A stretch of DNA of 64,000 nucleotides, taken from Corbicula japonica. Its lineage: Eukaryota > Mollusca > Bivalvia > Venerida > Cyrenidae. The stretch is taken from assembly GCA_038501625.1 (NCBI GenBank), contig JAZAYU010000893.1, forward strand, positions 1-64,000, in the 5' to 3' direction. The notes under the pieces were generated by a model. It saw nothing but the letters and a program-made list of their open reading frames with translations, ran no database searches and was not told where the DNA came from. A program made the translations under genes and the position numbers. This document shows positions 32,079 to 43,342 of the stretch, one piece after another (position 1 is the stretch's first letter; every line of letters starts with the position of its first letter).

Positions 32079-33294
32079 TTCATAACTTTACAAACTGAAT
32101 TTAGCAAATTACTTTAGCTCTGATTTACTTGTATCGTGAAGTCTGATGTTGGCGAACTTTAAATAAGGGGAAGTAACTTTGGCGTTCCTGGTCCTACATG
32201 TTGTCGGGTATTTCCGTAAATATCAACGAATGTTAATTATTCAGATACGGAAACGCCCGACCTCGTGAACAAAGCGCCACCTGTTGTCATAATATCAAAT
32301 CGTACAATGCATACTTTTATCTTGCTTACTGCATAATCCTACATGACACTATTCGTCATGATTGATTATCATATTGGTATATTTTCAAATTTCAAGAAAA
32401 CTATAAATAGCTTGTCTATGTTTTTTGCTTTCATAGTGAAATGTATTATGACGTTAGTTTTAAGTAGTAATTATCTAAGTAGAACGGGATATTTATTTCA
32501 AAGAATAATTGCATAAGTAACACGCATGTAGCAGTGTCCATCAGGCATGATCTCCGTCTTAGAATGCTCTTTAAAACTGTCATCATGCAAGTTCGGTTAG
32601 CAAATAACTATAATAGGAACAACAACAAGAACTATGTCATTGAAAGAATGCAATTTATAATTTTTGCCCCAATATCACTCCATGATAGTTCGAGGTAAGT
32701 CCAAAAGTCAAAGTCTTACATTTAAGATCATAATAAAATTATTATTTTTAAGAATGATTATAATATAATATTAAATGGTACTAGTAGCGATTGTATTAGT
32801 ATTTAAATCCGATGGATTATTGACATACTTTAGGTCTCAATCTTATTCACCAACCGATATTAAAATATGCGGACATTGTCTGATATAATAATTCTATCTT
32901 AGTGTTATAAAATCAGCCATCGGCCATATTTATTATGAATATCATAAAATCGGAAGAAAAATTAAGAAACAATTTGAGTTTTTTTAATTAAAAACTTGAA
33001 TGTTACAGGTGTCTACAATGCCTTCCAACATGGCCCTCCCACCTGCCACATTTCCCCACTAGTCTGGTCGATCTGTATTTGGACCGGTTACAAAATTTGA
33101 ACAAAACGATTCAAACAGAATCTTATGGGAAATATACTGAACAAAAATATCCACTTTTTATGCTTAAATTCACATTAACATATTTTCATTTTGTCAGGAA
33201 CGCTTTGAATGGTGTTTTGTTAGTAAATCCAAGCTGTTTTTAAGTAAAATTGTTCATGAATAAAAACGTCCACACCAAGACCAGAGGATCTACC
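32079..33294. other. Upstream region of the integrase-core gene
   Basis: AT-rich. Possible promoter side of the minus-strand gene starting at 32078. No TATA box at a convincing distance and no repeat family recognised. No gene seen. Confidence 0.3.
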
Positions 33295-33295
33295 A

Positions 33296-33598
33296 ATTGA
33301 ATAACTGTCGTGTAACAGCTGCTGTGTACCAAATGTTAAGTGACATGTGGCAGTTCTCAAGATGGCGACCAAATATGAAAGGAAAAAAGTATGTGTTTTA
33401 TTGTTTCCAATTATGTTCGGTCTAGACAGTTATACTTGGATCATATGATGAAAAGAATTGTTGATTCAGTGATTGAATGTTTCCTTTAAGGCCAACTGTA
33501 ATTAGACACTGTAATTGATAGAAATAAATGACCTAATTGGCTTTTTTTCACACAGCATTTGGTACAGGGCAGCTGTTACACGACAGTGAATATGACTA
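33296..33598. mobile_element. Inverted-repeat element around an ATGGCG
   Basis: ACTGTCGTGTAACAGCTGC with TGTGTACCAAATG at the left (33304-33335) mirrors CATTTGGTACAGGGCAGCTG with TTACACGACAGT at the right (33558-33590). The body is about 250 bp. The centre contains CAAGATGGCGACCAAATATG with a GTATGT donor nine codons on, so an exon cannot be excluded. Confidence 0.55.
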
Positions 33599-33699
33599 GA
33601 AAAATGTATTGCACGTAATAACGTTGAAAACTCTATCAATATTTTGTGCAAGAAAGATAATGTATATTCCAAGTAACTGACTTGATATAGCTTTGACCG

Positions 33700-34330
33700 G
33701 TGGTATTATATGAGCTGACGTACATAATGCTGTAATCATCTTTGTCTTTATACCAAGTTTCATTACGTATCTGTTTTACTTTATCAGTTATTTTTATTAG
33801 TTTTCAATTTTTCTTTATTATTAGCAAATAACCTGATTATGGACCTCTAGTGAAAATGAAAGGTTGTACTTAACTATAATATTGCGATTGAAATGTATAA
33901 CAAGTTTCGCGAAAAGATCTAATGTATTTTCGATTTTTTGAAAGCTATGTGAACACCGAACAGTCACCTGGACTTTGACCTACAGCGAAAAATAAAACGT
34001 CTCGCATCATTTTCACATAGCTGTTTAAATGTATACATAGTTTCGCAAGAAGATCATCTTTAGTTATTGAAGTATTAAATTCTGACTAATTTTAGTATCG
34101 TCATAAGACCTTGACCTGTTTTATAAACTAAAGGTCAAGCATAATTTCCACTTTTTCGCCTACATGTATACCAAGTTTCATGGAAAGATCTCTAGAACTT
34201 TTTAGTTATCGCGGGTTCCTTTTTTCGGACGAACTGACGGACATACTGGCGAAAAGTCGGATTGCAAACCGGTACAAAGGCAGTGGACTTATAATTGAGT
34301 AAGGAAGCACTCGCACTCAGCTTATTTTAT
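33700..34330. repeat. Dispersed non-coding repeat with 'caagtttcgcgaaaagatct' sub-units
   Basis: Repeating sub-units: 'aagtttcattacgtatctg' (33760), 'caagtttcgcgaaaagatct' (33901), 'atagtttcgcaagaagatca' (34038) and 'caagtttcatggaaagatct' (34173), spaced about 140 bp. It ends near CGGACGAACTGACGGACATACTGGCG. This is a bivalve-type tail. Confidence 0.55.
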
Positions 34331-34837
34331 AATCTGTTTGATAGGTTGTATGAGAAGACTAAGAACCTTTGATTTAGAATTTACTATGACCTGAATACTT
34401 TTAAACAAAGCATTTTAAAAGTAGTTTATATTATTGTAAAAATACGTTTTACTATTTTCTTACAGATCGTTCACCATCTACGATTATTATTTATCCACGT
34501 TTATTCAGTTTATAAAGTGTGGCTATGAACATTAATGTATATTAAATCGGAAATATCCGCTAGACGTACTTTTTATCCACCGAACCTGATCAAGTTCTAT
34601 GGGCACATCTCAGCTTGTTTATTCACTATCCGGTAATGGGCATTGTTAACAATTACAACGCTAATTTAAAACAGAAAAAAGAAACTCCAAAGGTCTAAGT
34701 ATGAAATTGTCGTGATCTAAAATAACGATGTTTAACGCAGAAGCTTTTGATTTGGTTGTTTTACTGTTATTTTTAGTTAATGACCATGACTGCTTATGCA
34801 AATTTGTCATGATCTGCACATGTGTCAATAAAAAAGA

Positions 34838-35338
34838 GCAAAAACGATTTTGCTGTATGGTGTGCGTTTTTTACTTCATTTTGTAGTTACAACTATCCTA
34901 GTTACATTGATAGTAGAACAGACTGGTGATGAACCGTTCATAAATACTTTATCATCAAACTTAAAGGCCTTCTACCGGGCAGCGATTGTGATTTATGTTT
35001 TGTCCGGAATCTTCGCAATATGGTTTATCCTCTTAACAATGCTTGACATTTTTTTCGCATTGTAATGAGAACAAACGTTGGCATATATTGTGTTTGTGCA
35101 TGTTGTTGTTTTGTATTATTTTAATGCTGCTTACGGATATATTCATGTTAGTGTTCTCACTCGTGTATGGTGTGCATCAAGGAAATAAGGCCGTAACCGA
35201 CTTCGACTTACTATTACCGCTTTCAGTGTGTTTGACATTGTCCATGCATTGGTAGGATTTGTTTTAGTGCTTCGTAATCATAGAAAAATAGTGAATACAG
35301 CAGATCCTGATACAGATGATGCTGTAGATAAGGAATAA
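34838..35338 (+). pseudogene. Four-membrane-segment ORF with two frame breaks
   Basis: Three overlapping frames read as one membrane protein. TM1 is LLHFVVTTILVTLIVEQ. TM2 is AIVIYVLSGIFAIWFILLTM. After a shift at a T7 run (about 35048), TM3 is ILCLCMLLFCIILMLLTDIF. After a second shift near 35208, TM4 is VFDIVHALVGFVLVLRNHRK, with the acidic tail TADPDTDDAVDKE then TAA at 35336. No start ATG is in frame. A first exon might be the ATGGCG at 33363, but that lies inside an inverted-repeat element. The layout suggests a small tetraspan protein, family unknown. It is either broken or carries homopolymer sequencing errors. Confidence 0.4.
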
Positions 35339-35779
35339 AAAGTTATAGATTTTTCCACAATAACACGCAACGCAAAAATCATCAGAACAATCAGGAGTCT
35401 TATTATGTTATTCATTTGAGTGCAAGAGAAAGAAGAAAGATTTACGAAATTAGAAATGAATGTTTTTGTTGAATACAAAAGGACTATGTGTTTCGAAATT
35501 TTTATGGACAAATACATTTGGGATAGTGAAAGGAATGTACACGGATAGTTTTGCTCCGCTATCTGATGACATCAAAACAGTTCAGAGAACGAAGAGAGCG
35601 AGCCATTCTACCGATAACACCTCTGGTTATTACCTTTCGAGATACTTTTGGAAATTATTGTATTCAAAGACCCAGCTTGCATTAAATGTCGTAACACGTG
35701 GATCACGCGATGTATCTTGTGATGAACTTAGGTATGTAACGTTTGTTGTAATTAAGGAAAGAATCTTGCGATATTATTA

Positions 35780-36185
35780 ATGATGTACCTTGTGATATAA
35801 TAAATGATGTGCCGTGTTATGTTGTTAGCGATGTGCCGTGTGATGTAATTAGCAATGTGCCATGTGATGTTACTGGTGATGTACCGTGCGATGTAATTAG
35901 CGATGTGCGATGTGATATACATACAATGTCTTAGTGATGTAACCTGTGTTATGTTATTACCGAATTCCAGTGTGATGTACTTGGTGATTGCCGCGTGATG
36001 TAATTAGCTATGTGCCATATGATGTATTTAGCGATGTGTCGAGATATGTAACTGGTGATGTACCGTTTACCGATTTGCCATGTGATGTAATTGGTGATGA
36101 AACGTGTGATGTAATTACTTTTGTGCCATGCATTGTATTTTGGTGATTTACCGTGTGATGTAATTACCTTTGTGCCATGCATTGT
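35780..36185 (-). repeat. 24-bp minisatellite, copy A
   Basis: Unit approximates GATGTGCCGTGTGATGTAAT with TAGC, repeated about 15 times with many changes. The minus strand encodes an 8-residue periodic text (ITRHIANY-like) in one frame; no start or splice context supports real coding. Confidence 0.8.
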
Positions 36186-36186
36186 A

Positions 36187-36838
36187 ATTGGTCTTCTTTG
36201 TTTTTGCCTCCAATTCTGAAATGAGTTCACCGCAAACGAGACTTTACTTCCGGGAAAACACTAAAGTCCATAGGAGCAAGGTCGGGAATGAAGGGCGGAT
36301 GGCTGATTCTTTGAAACCCCAAGACATCAAGACACTAATGAACGGTAGCATTTATATTTGCCGACCTCCTGAACCAAGTTGTAGGTCTGTGTTTGTGTTT
36401 TTCCAAGTGCAGGGCAGATCTAAATTACCACCCGTAGCTTGACATCGCCGGTTGACGTCAAGACGATTTTCTCTGCTACTTATAATGTTATGGAGTCCTT
36501 ACAAACAGGCAATGATGTTGTAATCTCACGCTTTATGCAGACGAAATTTCGCGCGCAGAAACGTGCCGCTGTTATTACGTCTTTGTAAGCTTTAAAGGAG
36601 ACAAATTTTCTCTTGGCGCCATATATTTTTGCGTGCGCCGCCCGTTACACATGTTACCTTGGAAACGCTTCAATTTTATAATTAAGAAAAGAGATTTTCG
36701 ATGTAGAGCGTTTTTTAAAGATTGTATTCATATTAAACTATATAAACTATATTTAAGCAGAAATATTACCACTAGTGACTGTAAATAAAGCAGTTATAAT
36801 GACAAAAGTCTCTTTACTTCTGCGACATCCCTCTTACA
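36187..36838 (-). pseudogene. Truncated mariner-like element (copy A)
   Basis: The minus strand encodes HPPFIPDLAPMDFSVFPEVK then a stop; PDLAP(S/C)DF is the mariner transposase C-terminal signature. The right end CTCTTTACTTCTGCGACATC with CCTC (36810-36832) is the reverse complement of a mariner terminal repeat. The left end is absent. Confidence 0.7.
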
Positions 36839-37312
36839 CATTAACACAAACATATTGCTATAACGTTACACATGATGTAGACAGTGTTTTGCACAGTTTA
36901 TCTTTAACACACGTATGTCTTTAATGGTTAATATCTTTATAAAAATATGTCTTGTATTATTTCTCTTATCTTTAGGTTATTGGTATTTCCAAATATATGT
37001 ATTTATTGCCTTACTGACTAAACCGACTTATGTTTTGCTTCACTCAAGTATAACACATTCTGCTTTTTAATTTCTGCCTGAAGTCCTCCCTGTGATACGA
37101 AGGATTTATATCCCAGATTCCCTGTCAAATTTCTTTTTTGTTTAATTGTGTCCATTGTTTTCTGGTTAAGTGCACACTCATTCTTTTATCTGGAGACCAA
37201 ACGCCACTGATCATGGAATGGTATTCATCTGCAAATAACGCGTTTAAGGTTCCATGTTAGCCGTCATATGCACAGCATCGTATGGGATTGATCAAATTTG
37301 GTACTCTTTACT

Positions 37313-37465
37313 TTTGCGCTCAACCAGGGGCTAGGAGGCTTTGGCAGTAATATGCATATCCATTACTGCCCATGAACAGCCACAATCATACCAAGCTTGC
37401 AATATTTTCATATATGTCGTATTCGGTGGCTTTCAGAGTTCCCTTTTTATCTGTTTTAATATTAA
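37313..37465 (+). repeat. Dispersed short repeat R, copy 1
   Basis: Shared text 'gcgctcaaccaggggctagg', 'gcagtaatatgcatatccatt', 'caatattttcatatatgtcg' and 'ttcggtggctttcagagttc'. Other copies are at 47715-47860 (+), 50345-50402 (-), 56283-56430 (-) and 56830-56905 (-). It is present in duplication copy A but not B, so it inserted after duplication or was lost from B. Confidence 0.75.
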
Positions 37466-38189
37466 GGCGTTACTTCTTCCTTCATTGCTATGTCAAAAAC
37501 AACAAAGAAAAATATCAAAATCTCTCAAACGGCAAAATGAAATTCCATCAAACTTTACACAAATCAATGCTATAAGTGTATGTTGATTTTATATACGTCA
37601 AGAAAAGCTAGAACAGTAAAGAAAAATGTTTAAGTTCTAAAAAACAAGTGCTATGAAAGAGAACAACATCAGTATATAAGAAACGATACATGCAATATAG
37701 TTATTGAGTAAAGGGAAGTAATACATTTAACTTATTGTTCATTGTTGTGTGTGAGTAGTATTTCTTTATTAACATATAATACAACAATGAATATCACCAG
37801 AACAATCAGAAATAAGTTACTTAGTAGTTTTTCACGTAGTTATTTTTGGATTCTTCTATATTGTTCAATGGGGTGCGAAAGAAAGAAGAATTATACCGAT
37901 TCAAGATGGCGGAAGGCTTTTCCGAGAGATCAATGAAATTAGAAATGAGTATTTTTGTTGAATGCAAAAGGACAATGTGTTTCGAAATATCGGATATCTT
38001 CAAGACAGTTCAGAGAACGAACTTGGAGAGCACGCCATTCTACCGATAACACCTCTGGTTATTAACTTTCAAGATACTTTTGAAATTCTTGTATTCAAAG
38101 ACCCAGCTTGTATTAAATGTAGTAACACGTGGATCTCGTGATGTATCGTGTGATGTACTTAGGTATGTAATGTTTGTTGTAAATAAAGA

Positions 38190-38540
38190 TTTATCTTTGC
38201 GATATTATTAATGATGTACCTTGTGTTATTATAAATGATGTGCCGTGTTATGTAATTAGCGATGTGCCGTGTGATGTAAATAGCAATGTGCCGTGTGATG
38301 TTACTGTTGATATACCGTGTGAGGTAATTAGCGATGGGCCTTGTGATATACATAATTAGTGATGTAACCTGTGTTATGTAATTACCGAATTCCAGTGCGA
38401 TGTACTTGGTGATTGCCGTGTAATTAGTTATATGCCATGCGATGTTTTAGCGATGTGTCGTGAGATGTAACTGGTGATGTACCGTTTACCGATTTGCCAT
38501 GTGATGTAATTGGTGATGAAACGTGTGATGTAAATAGCGA
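38190..38540 (-). repeat. 24-bp minisatellite, copy B
   Basis: Same GATGTGCCGTGTGATGTAAT unit as copy A. The minus strand reads ITRHIANYITRHI-type periodic text. Units have drifted in parallel with copy A. Confidence 0.8.
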
Positions 38541-38601
38541 AGTTAAGAAAGAAATCATTTTTGTAAACTTCATTACACAAAATCTTTAACTTAATTAAAC
38601 A

Positions 38602-39397
38602 TACGAGGGGTGTCGCAGAAGTAAAGAGACAATCGTTGTAACTTAAGTAATAATTAGTTAATTCAACAAAATAAAAACGCATGGCTTAAGTGTCATATTA
38701 TATAATATTATTCCCAAATTTTCATATAAATCATACAAAATACACACACCACTGTCTGAAACCTGTCCCTCATGCGAGCAATTTGTTAAATGTGTCAATA
38801 TAAAAATCTTTACCAAATGCAGATACGATTTTCTTTGCTTTTGCCTCCACTGCTGAAACGAGTCCACCGCAAACGAGACTTTACTTCCGGGAAAACACTT
38901 AAGTCCATAGGGGCAAGGTCGGGGCTGAAGGGCGGATGGCCTTTTTCTTTGAAACCCCAAGACATCAAGGCACTAATCCCAAGCGCACGGCAAAACTAAA
39001 TTACCACCCGTAGCTTGACATCGCCGGTTGACGTCAAAACGATTTTAACTGCTACTGATAACGTTATGGAATCCTAACAAACAGGCAATGATTTTGTAGT
39101 CTCACGCTTTATGCAGACGAAATTTCGCGCGCAGAAACGTGCCGTTTTTACGTCTTTGCAAGCTTTAAAGCAGACAAATTTTCTCTTGGCGCCATGTAAT
39201 ATTGCGTGCGCCGCCCGTTACACATGTTACCTTGGAAACGCTTCAATATTTTAATTAAAAAAGGATTTGCGAGGTAGAGCGTTTTTAAAGATTTTATACA
39301 TATTAAACTACATTAAAGCAGAAATATTAACACTAGTGACTGTAAATAAAGCAGTTATAATGACAAAAGTCTCTTTACTTCTGCGACATCCCTCGTA
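38602..39397 (-). mobile_element. Internally deleted mariner element
   Basis: TACGAGGGGTGTCGCAGAAG with TAAAGAGAC (38602-38630) and its inverse CTCTTTACTTCTGCGACATC with CCTCGTA (39371-39397) form 28-29 bp terminal repeats bounded by TA; 796 bp in total. The minus strand holds the transposase C-terminus (PDLAPMDL, VFPEVKSRLR) with frameshifts at about 38850-38960. A full mariner is about 1.3 kb, so the N-terminal half is missing. Confidence 0.85.
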
Positions 39398-39785
39398 CAC
39401 ATTAAAAAAACATATTGCTATAACGTTACACATGATGTAGACAGTGTTTTGCACAGTTTATCTTTAACACACGTATGTCTTTAATGGTTAATATCTTTAT
39501 AAAAATATGTCTTGTATTATTTCTCTTATCTTTAGGTTATTGGTATTTCCAAATATATGTATTTATTGCCTTACTGAATAAACCGACTTATGTTTTGCTT
39601 CACTCAAGGAGTTAAGGCGTTACTCCTTTCGTCAATGCTATGTCAAAGACAACAAAGAAAAATATCAAAATCTCTCAAACGGCAAAATGAAATTCCATCA
39701 AACTTTACACAAATCAATGCTATAAGTGTATGTTTATTTTATATACGTCAAGAAAAGCAAGAACAGTAAAGAAAAATTGTTAGAC

Positions 39786-41440
39786 CTAAAATATTATTAA
39801 AATTCAATTTTAAGAAAAACACAGCAACGCAAAACACCATTCAAATGTCCACACGAGTCAAATCATACTGACAAAAATATCTAAGGGCCTTGAAAAGAAC
39901 GCTCAATTATGAAGGGAGAAATCAACATTTTCATTTTTTCATCCTTTTTCACGACCAGGAAATAGAAAAATCAAACACACTTTTACAAATATCCATGCAA
40001 ACTACTCAAAAGTTCTAAGTGCACACTTAATACATGTTTATTTTCCGAACTTTTTTATTGAATCTTTCAAAATATTGTAAATAACAATGAAGGAGTATCA
40101 ATATCCTATTAATCCACACAAACAAATTTCAATCTGCTTAGCGCAATAAAAAAACAAGTTTAGCTCACTGGTACATAGAAAGCAATTCTCAGATAAATAA
40201 TAATTGCATCCGTTATCAGTTCTGATAATTTTCTTTTCTTTGTATCATCAAAATTTGATGTAAATCTCAAGTTCATGTTGTGGTTTGTCATTCCATTACA
40301 ATAATATAACTCCCTGTTGCTTCGTAATGGTCTGCTGGGCACGATGAGCCAACACACTCTTCTCTGTTTTGCACATAACGTGTTAACGTGGATATCAAGG
40401 AGAAGATTCTATTTTCCTCACATTGGTTTGTGCCAATCGTTTTTGAGTGGTCTAGCGATTTGGAACGATGCAATTCTTTATGATAGATATGTACGTAACA
40501 ACCTTTCCAAAAAAAGTATTTATTTCGATAAAATAGACTGGTTTTTGATATTTCTGACCAATAAACGTGATTTTCGAATAATTCGATTTTGAAATTAAAT
40601 TTAAGTTTTAGAGTTTTAATAAGTTGGCACTTATCAAAAAATGCAATTCTAAACTTTTCTTTTTTTACGTTCTTTAACGTAAATATTTAATGACGTAAGT
40701 GAGTAACGTCAACGTTCAACGTAAGCAACGCTATCAATCTAGAAAATAATTATATCATTTGTTGTTGTTTTTTACGATAAAATATGCGAACATGAGGTAT
40801 TTCTTTTGTATTTAAGAATACCATTAGAATGTTTTTACAATAAATTTAAAATTGTGCCAGCTAAAATCATGTTGACGGAACTTTCGTGATCTTCAGTCGT
40901 CAAACGTTCCATAGTTTTAAAATATTGGTGTGTTTTTTAGACTGTCCAGTGTCGGTGAACGCGTGGAAAACAAAATTGGTTGTAAAAAAAGTCAATTTCG
41001 ATTGCCGCACGAGGATTACGCATAAACAGCGTATGCCGACGTAGATGACGTAATACGTAAAACAAATGCACAGTTTTAAAATAATTATTATTGTTTGATC
41101 TTATTTAACATAATGTCAAACTTTCTTTAATTATGATAATTTTACTTTGAGATATTCAACATTAAAAAGTGTGCACTTGGAACTTTTGACAAGTGTATTG
41201 TATACAATTGTATACATTTGTTAGACAATAGGCTCTTTTGTTTTCAGTAACCTATTACTGATGAAGGAAGGAATTTAAATTCAATTTGATATTTAGTGTT
41301 GCTTCGTTTTTTGTGTTTTGTTGCAAATAGTGTTTTAGTGTTTTAGGGATTGTTTAGGCTAACTATTTTTCTTAACTGTTCTATCTTTTCTTAACGTATG
41401 TAAAATAAACATACATTAATAAAATTGATTTGTGCATTTT
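39786..41440. other. AT-rich region without recognised gene
   Basis: A 91-codon plus-strand frame at 40317-40592 and a minus-strand frame at 40160-40357 have no protein-like signature. Nothing else seen. Confidence 0.4.
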
Positions 41441-41446
41441 TTTAGC

Positions 41447-41712
41447 TGCATATTGCCGTTAGAGAGATTTTGATGATTTCCTTTTTTATCAATGACGATG
41501 TAAGGACAACTGCCATAGCACCTTACGTAACATTTTACAGGGCTAACATAGATACATTTTTAATGTGGCTACTAATTCACTATCAAAGTCCCAATGTAAA
41601 AACAACAGTAGTTTTAGATAAGATCTTACAAACATTGTCAAACATTTCATATTACATCAATTTTTTAACTAATGTAACACTTCCAAAAGCCGTTACGGAA
41701 ACGGCAAAGTAA
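41447..41712 (+). CDS. Possible small terminal exon of an unknown gene
   Basis: A TTTTTTTAG acceptor is followed by an open frame LHIAVREILMISFFINDDVR, YVTFYRANIDTFLMWLLIHY and VLDKILQTLSNISYYINFLT, ending VTETAK and TAA at 41710. The composition (amphipathic helix text, few Cys) is more protein-like than neighbouring frames. No upstream exon or domain is recognised, so a chance frame is quite possible. Confidence 0.25.
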
Positions 41713-41836
41713 TAACCAATTTTAAAGTTTTGTGACAAAGTTCAAGTACATAAAAGACATAACTTCACCAAATGTGACATTGACCTAAACAAATTTGGCA
41801 TAACCACGACCGTGTTGTCATAAGAAATATACTAGT

Positions 41837-42016
41837 AATTCCCTCCGTTCTCCCTTCCCTTTCCTTCCCTCCCCTGCCTTTCCTCTCCCTGTCAATCTTT
41901 TTCTCACTACCCTTTGCCCCCTCTCTTATCTCCCTTCCCTCCCTCACTCATTCCCATTCCAACCCACTCTCTTCCCTCCCTCTATCCCTTCCCACCCCTT
42001 CTCTCTTTTCCCTCCT

Positions 42017-42086
<70 letters not shown>

Positions 42087-42115
42087 TCCTTCTCACACCG
42101 TCTCTTTTCCCTCCC
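41837..42115 (+). repeat. Polypyrimidine tract with CT dinucleotide array
   Basis: Some 280 bp of almost pure C/T on the plus strand, with an uninterrupted (CT)n of about 65 bp at 42019-42082. The strand asymmetry makes triplex (H-DNA) formation possible. Confidence 0.95.
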
Positions 42116-42870
42116 TTCGTAACAAAAGTGACAGTGCTTTCTTATATCAAACTACTAAGACTTTTCACTTGACGACCACCAGGCAGAAACATCGATTATG
42201 GTAAAAACCACCTCATCGCAATAAATGACGTCAAAGTAAACAGACTAAAAAGTGTGGCGTAGTCCAGTTACACGAATCTCAAATACACGGAGATTTCATG
42301 AAATCACTCCAAGTGAATTCATTTATTTTATTTTACCAATATTACAATTTATTAACCATACGATATCTTCCATAAAAAGTGACTGAGCAATCAAGAAAAA
42401 GACAATATATATAGAGAGAAAAATATACTCCTGAAAAAGTGCAAATGTCATGTATGTTTTATCTTAATTTATCAAAAGAAGTTAAAAAATTAAGAAATCG
42501 GGTATCTGCAAAATATGTTTTACACAGGTGTTACCCGGTTATGTGAACGATTAAATATGTTTAATTTTTAATTGTTTAAATTTTTTAAAATTTTTAGACT
42601 TGCAGAATTGACGTTCTGATTGTTTATACGAATGTGACAATGACTGCAATGAAATTAAACCGATGGCAACCATATTCTTACAGAAGCGATCTATTTTGTA
42701 CCTTTAAGTTAAAATAAATTTTAAAGTATGAAACTGATATTTGAACAAATTAAGATTCCAAAAACCGGATACCGACGACTCGTACTTTCAAATTATCGTT
42801 GTTGCAATTTATGTAAGCTCAAGGGATAGCAAACTACTTTAAAACGATAAGTAACTAAATGTTATATTGT
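42116..42870. other. AT-rich sequence, no gene
   Basis: It contains GGGTATCTGCAAAATATGTT with TTACACAGG at about 42499, which recurs at about 61221 with few changes, together with 'ttatcttaatttatcaaaa' at 42459 and 60830. The two sites share a dispersed repeat. Confidence 0.45.
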
Positions 42871-42871
42871 T

Positions 42872-43342
42872 AAGGTGGTATCATTTGTCACAATATAGTT
42901 AAAGTTGGGGAAGTGTAGTTTCCTATTTTCATAAAATTTCATGTTATTTAATAATTATAAATCTTCTTATTACTTCAGATATCATTTATAGGGCATATAA
43001 ATGTTACAGGTCAATCAGGAATGATAAAACAAAATAGATATATGAAACAATTTCTTACACTGAGTGTAGCCTTATTGCCGGGAGTCCAAACTTCCAAATT
43101 ATCCACTATAGTATTAAACTACAGTCACAGGAAGGTTGTCTTTATCAAGGTTAACAATGTCTTAGAATTTAGCTCAATAAACTTCACTAGAACAATAGCA
43201 AAACATATTTCTCCTAGTGACTACAAACAATGCAAACATGAACGACAAATTTCCTTTTGTTGTCACTGGGAGAAACATGTTTTGCTATTTTTCTAGTAAT
43301 GTTTATTGAACTAAATTCATTGTGACAAATGATACCACCTTA
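42872..43342. mobile_element. TTAA-flanked hairpin MITE
   Basis: TTAA then GGTGGTATCATTTGTCACAA at the left is mirrored by TTGTGACAAATGATACCACC then TTAA at the right. The right half is itself a near-perfect hairpin: AGCTCAATAAACTTCACTAG to CTCCTAGTGAC (about 43172-43228) pairs with GTCACTGGGAGAAACATG to TGTTTATTGAACT (about 43260-43312). A 91-codon frame (43021-43296) spans it and is a by-product of the fold. Confidence 0.8.

Larger units (their letters stand above)
35375..37680. repeat. Segmental duplication copy A
   Basis: Shares long stretches in the same order with 37790-39785: 'aaattagaaatgaatg..tgttgaatacaaaagga', a 24-bp minisatellite, mariner-like 'gagactttacttccgggaaa', a TTTCGCGCGCAGAAACGTGC block, a mariner right end, and an 'ataacgttacacatgatgta' block. 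Copy A has extra DNA at 37047-37465 and lacks the mariner left end, so the copies have diverged by indels. Confidence 0.85.
37790..39785. repeat. Segmental duplication copy B
   Basis: Direct-orientation counterpart of 35375-37680, about 2.4 kb away, with its own insertion at 37820-37930 (which contains CAAGATGGCGGAAGGC) and the full mariner element. Open frames here are not convincing genes. Confidence 0.85.

Noticed and set aside
35949..36230. Minus-strand frame with ITRHIANY-like repeats
   Set aside because: Derived from the 24-bp minisatellite in a segmental duplication, with no start or intron support.
40317..40592. A 91-codon plus-strand frame
   Set aside because: No domain and no neighbouring exons; overlaps minus-strand frames of similar quality.
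43021..43296. A 91-codon plus-strand frame
   Set aside because: It falls inside the arms of a hairpin MITE.
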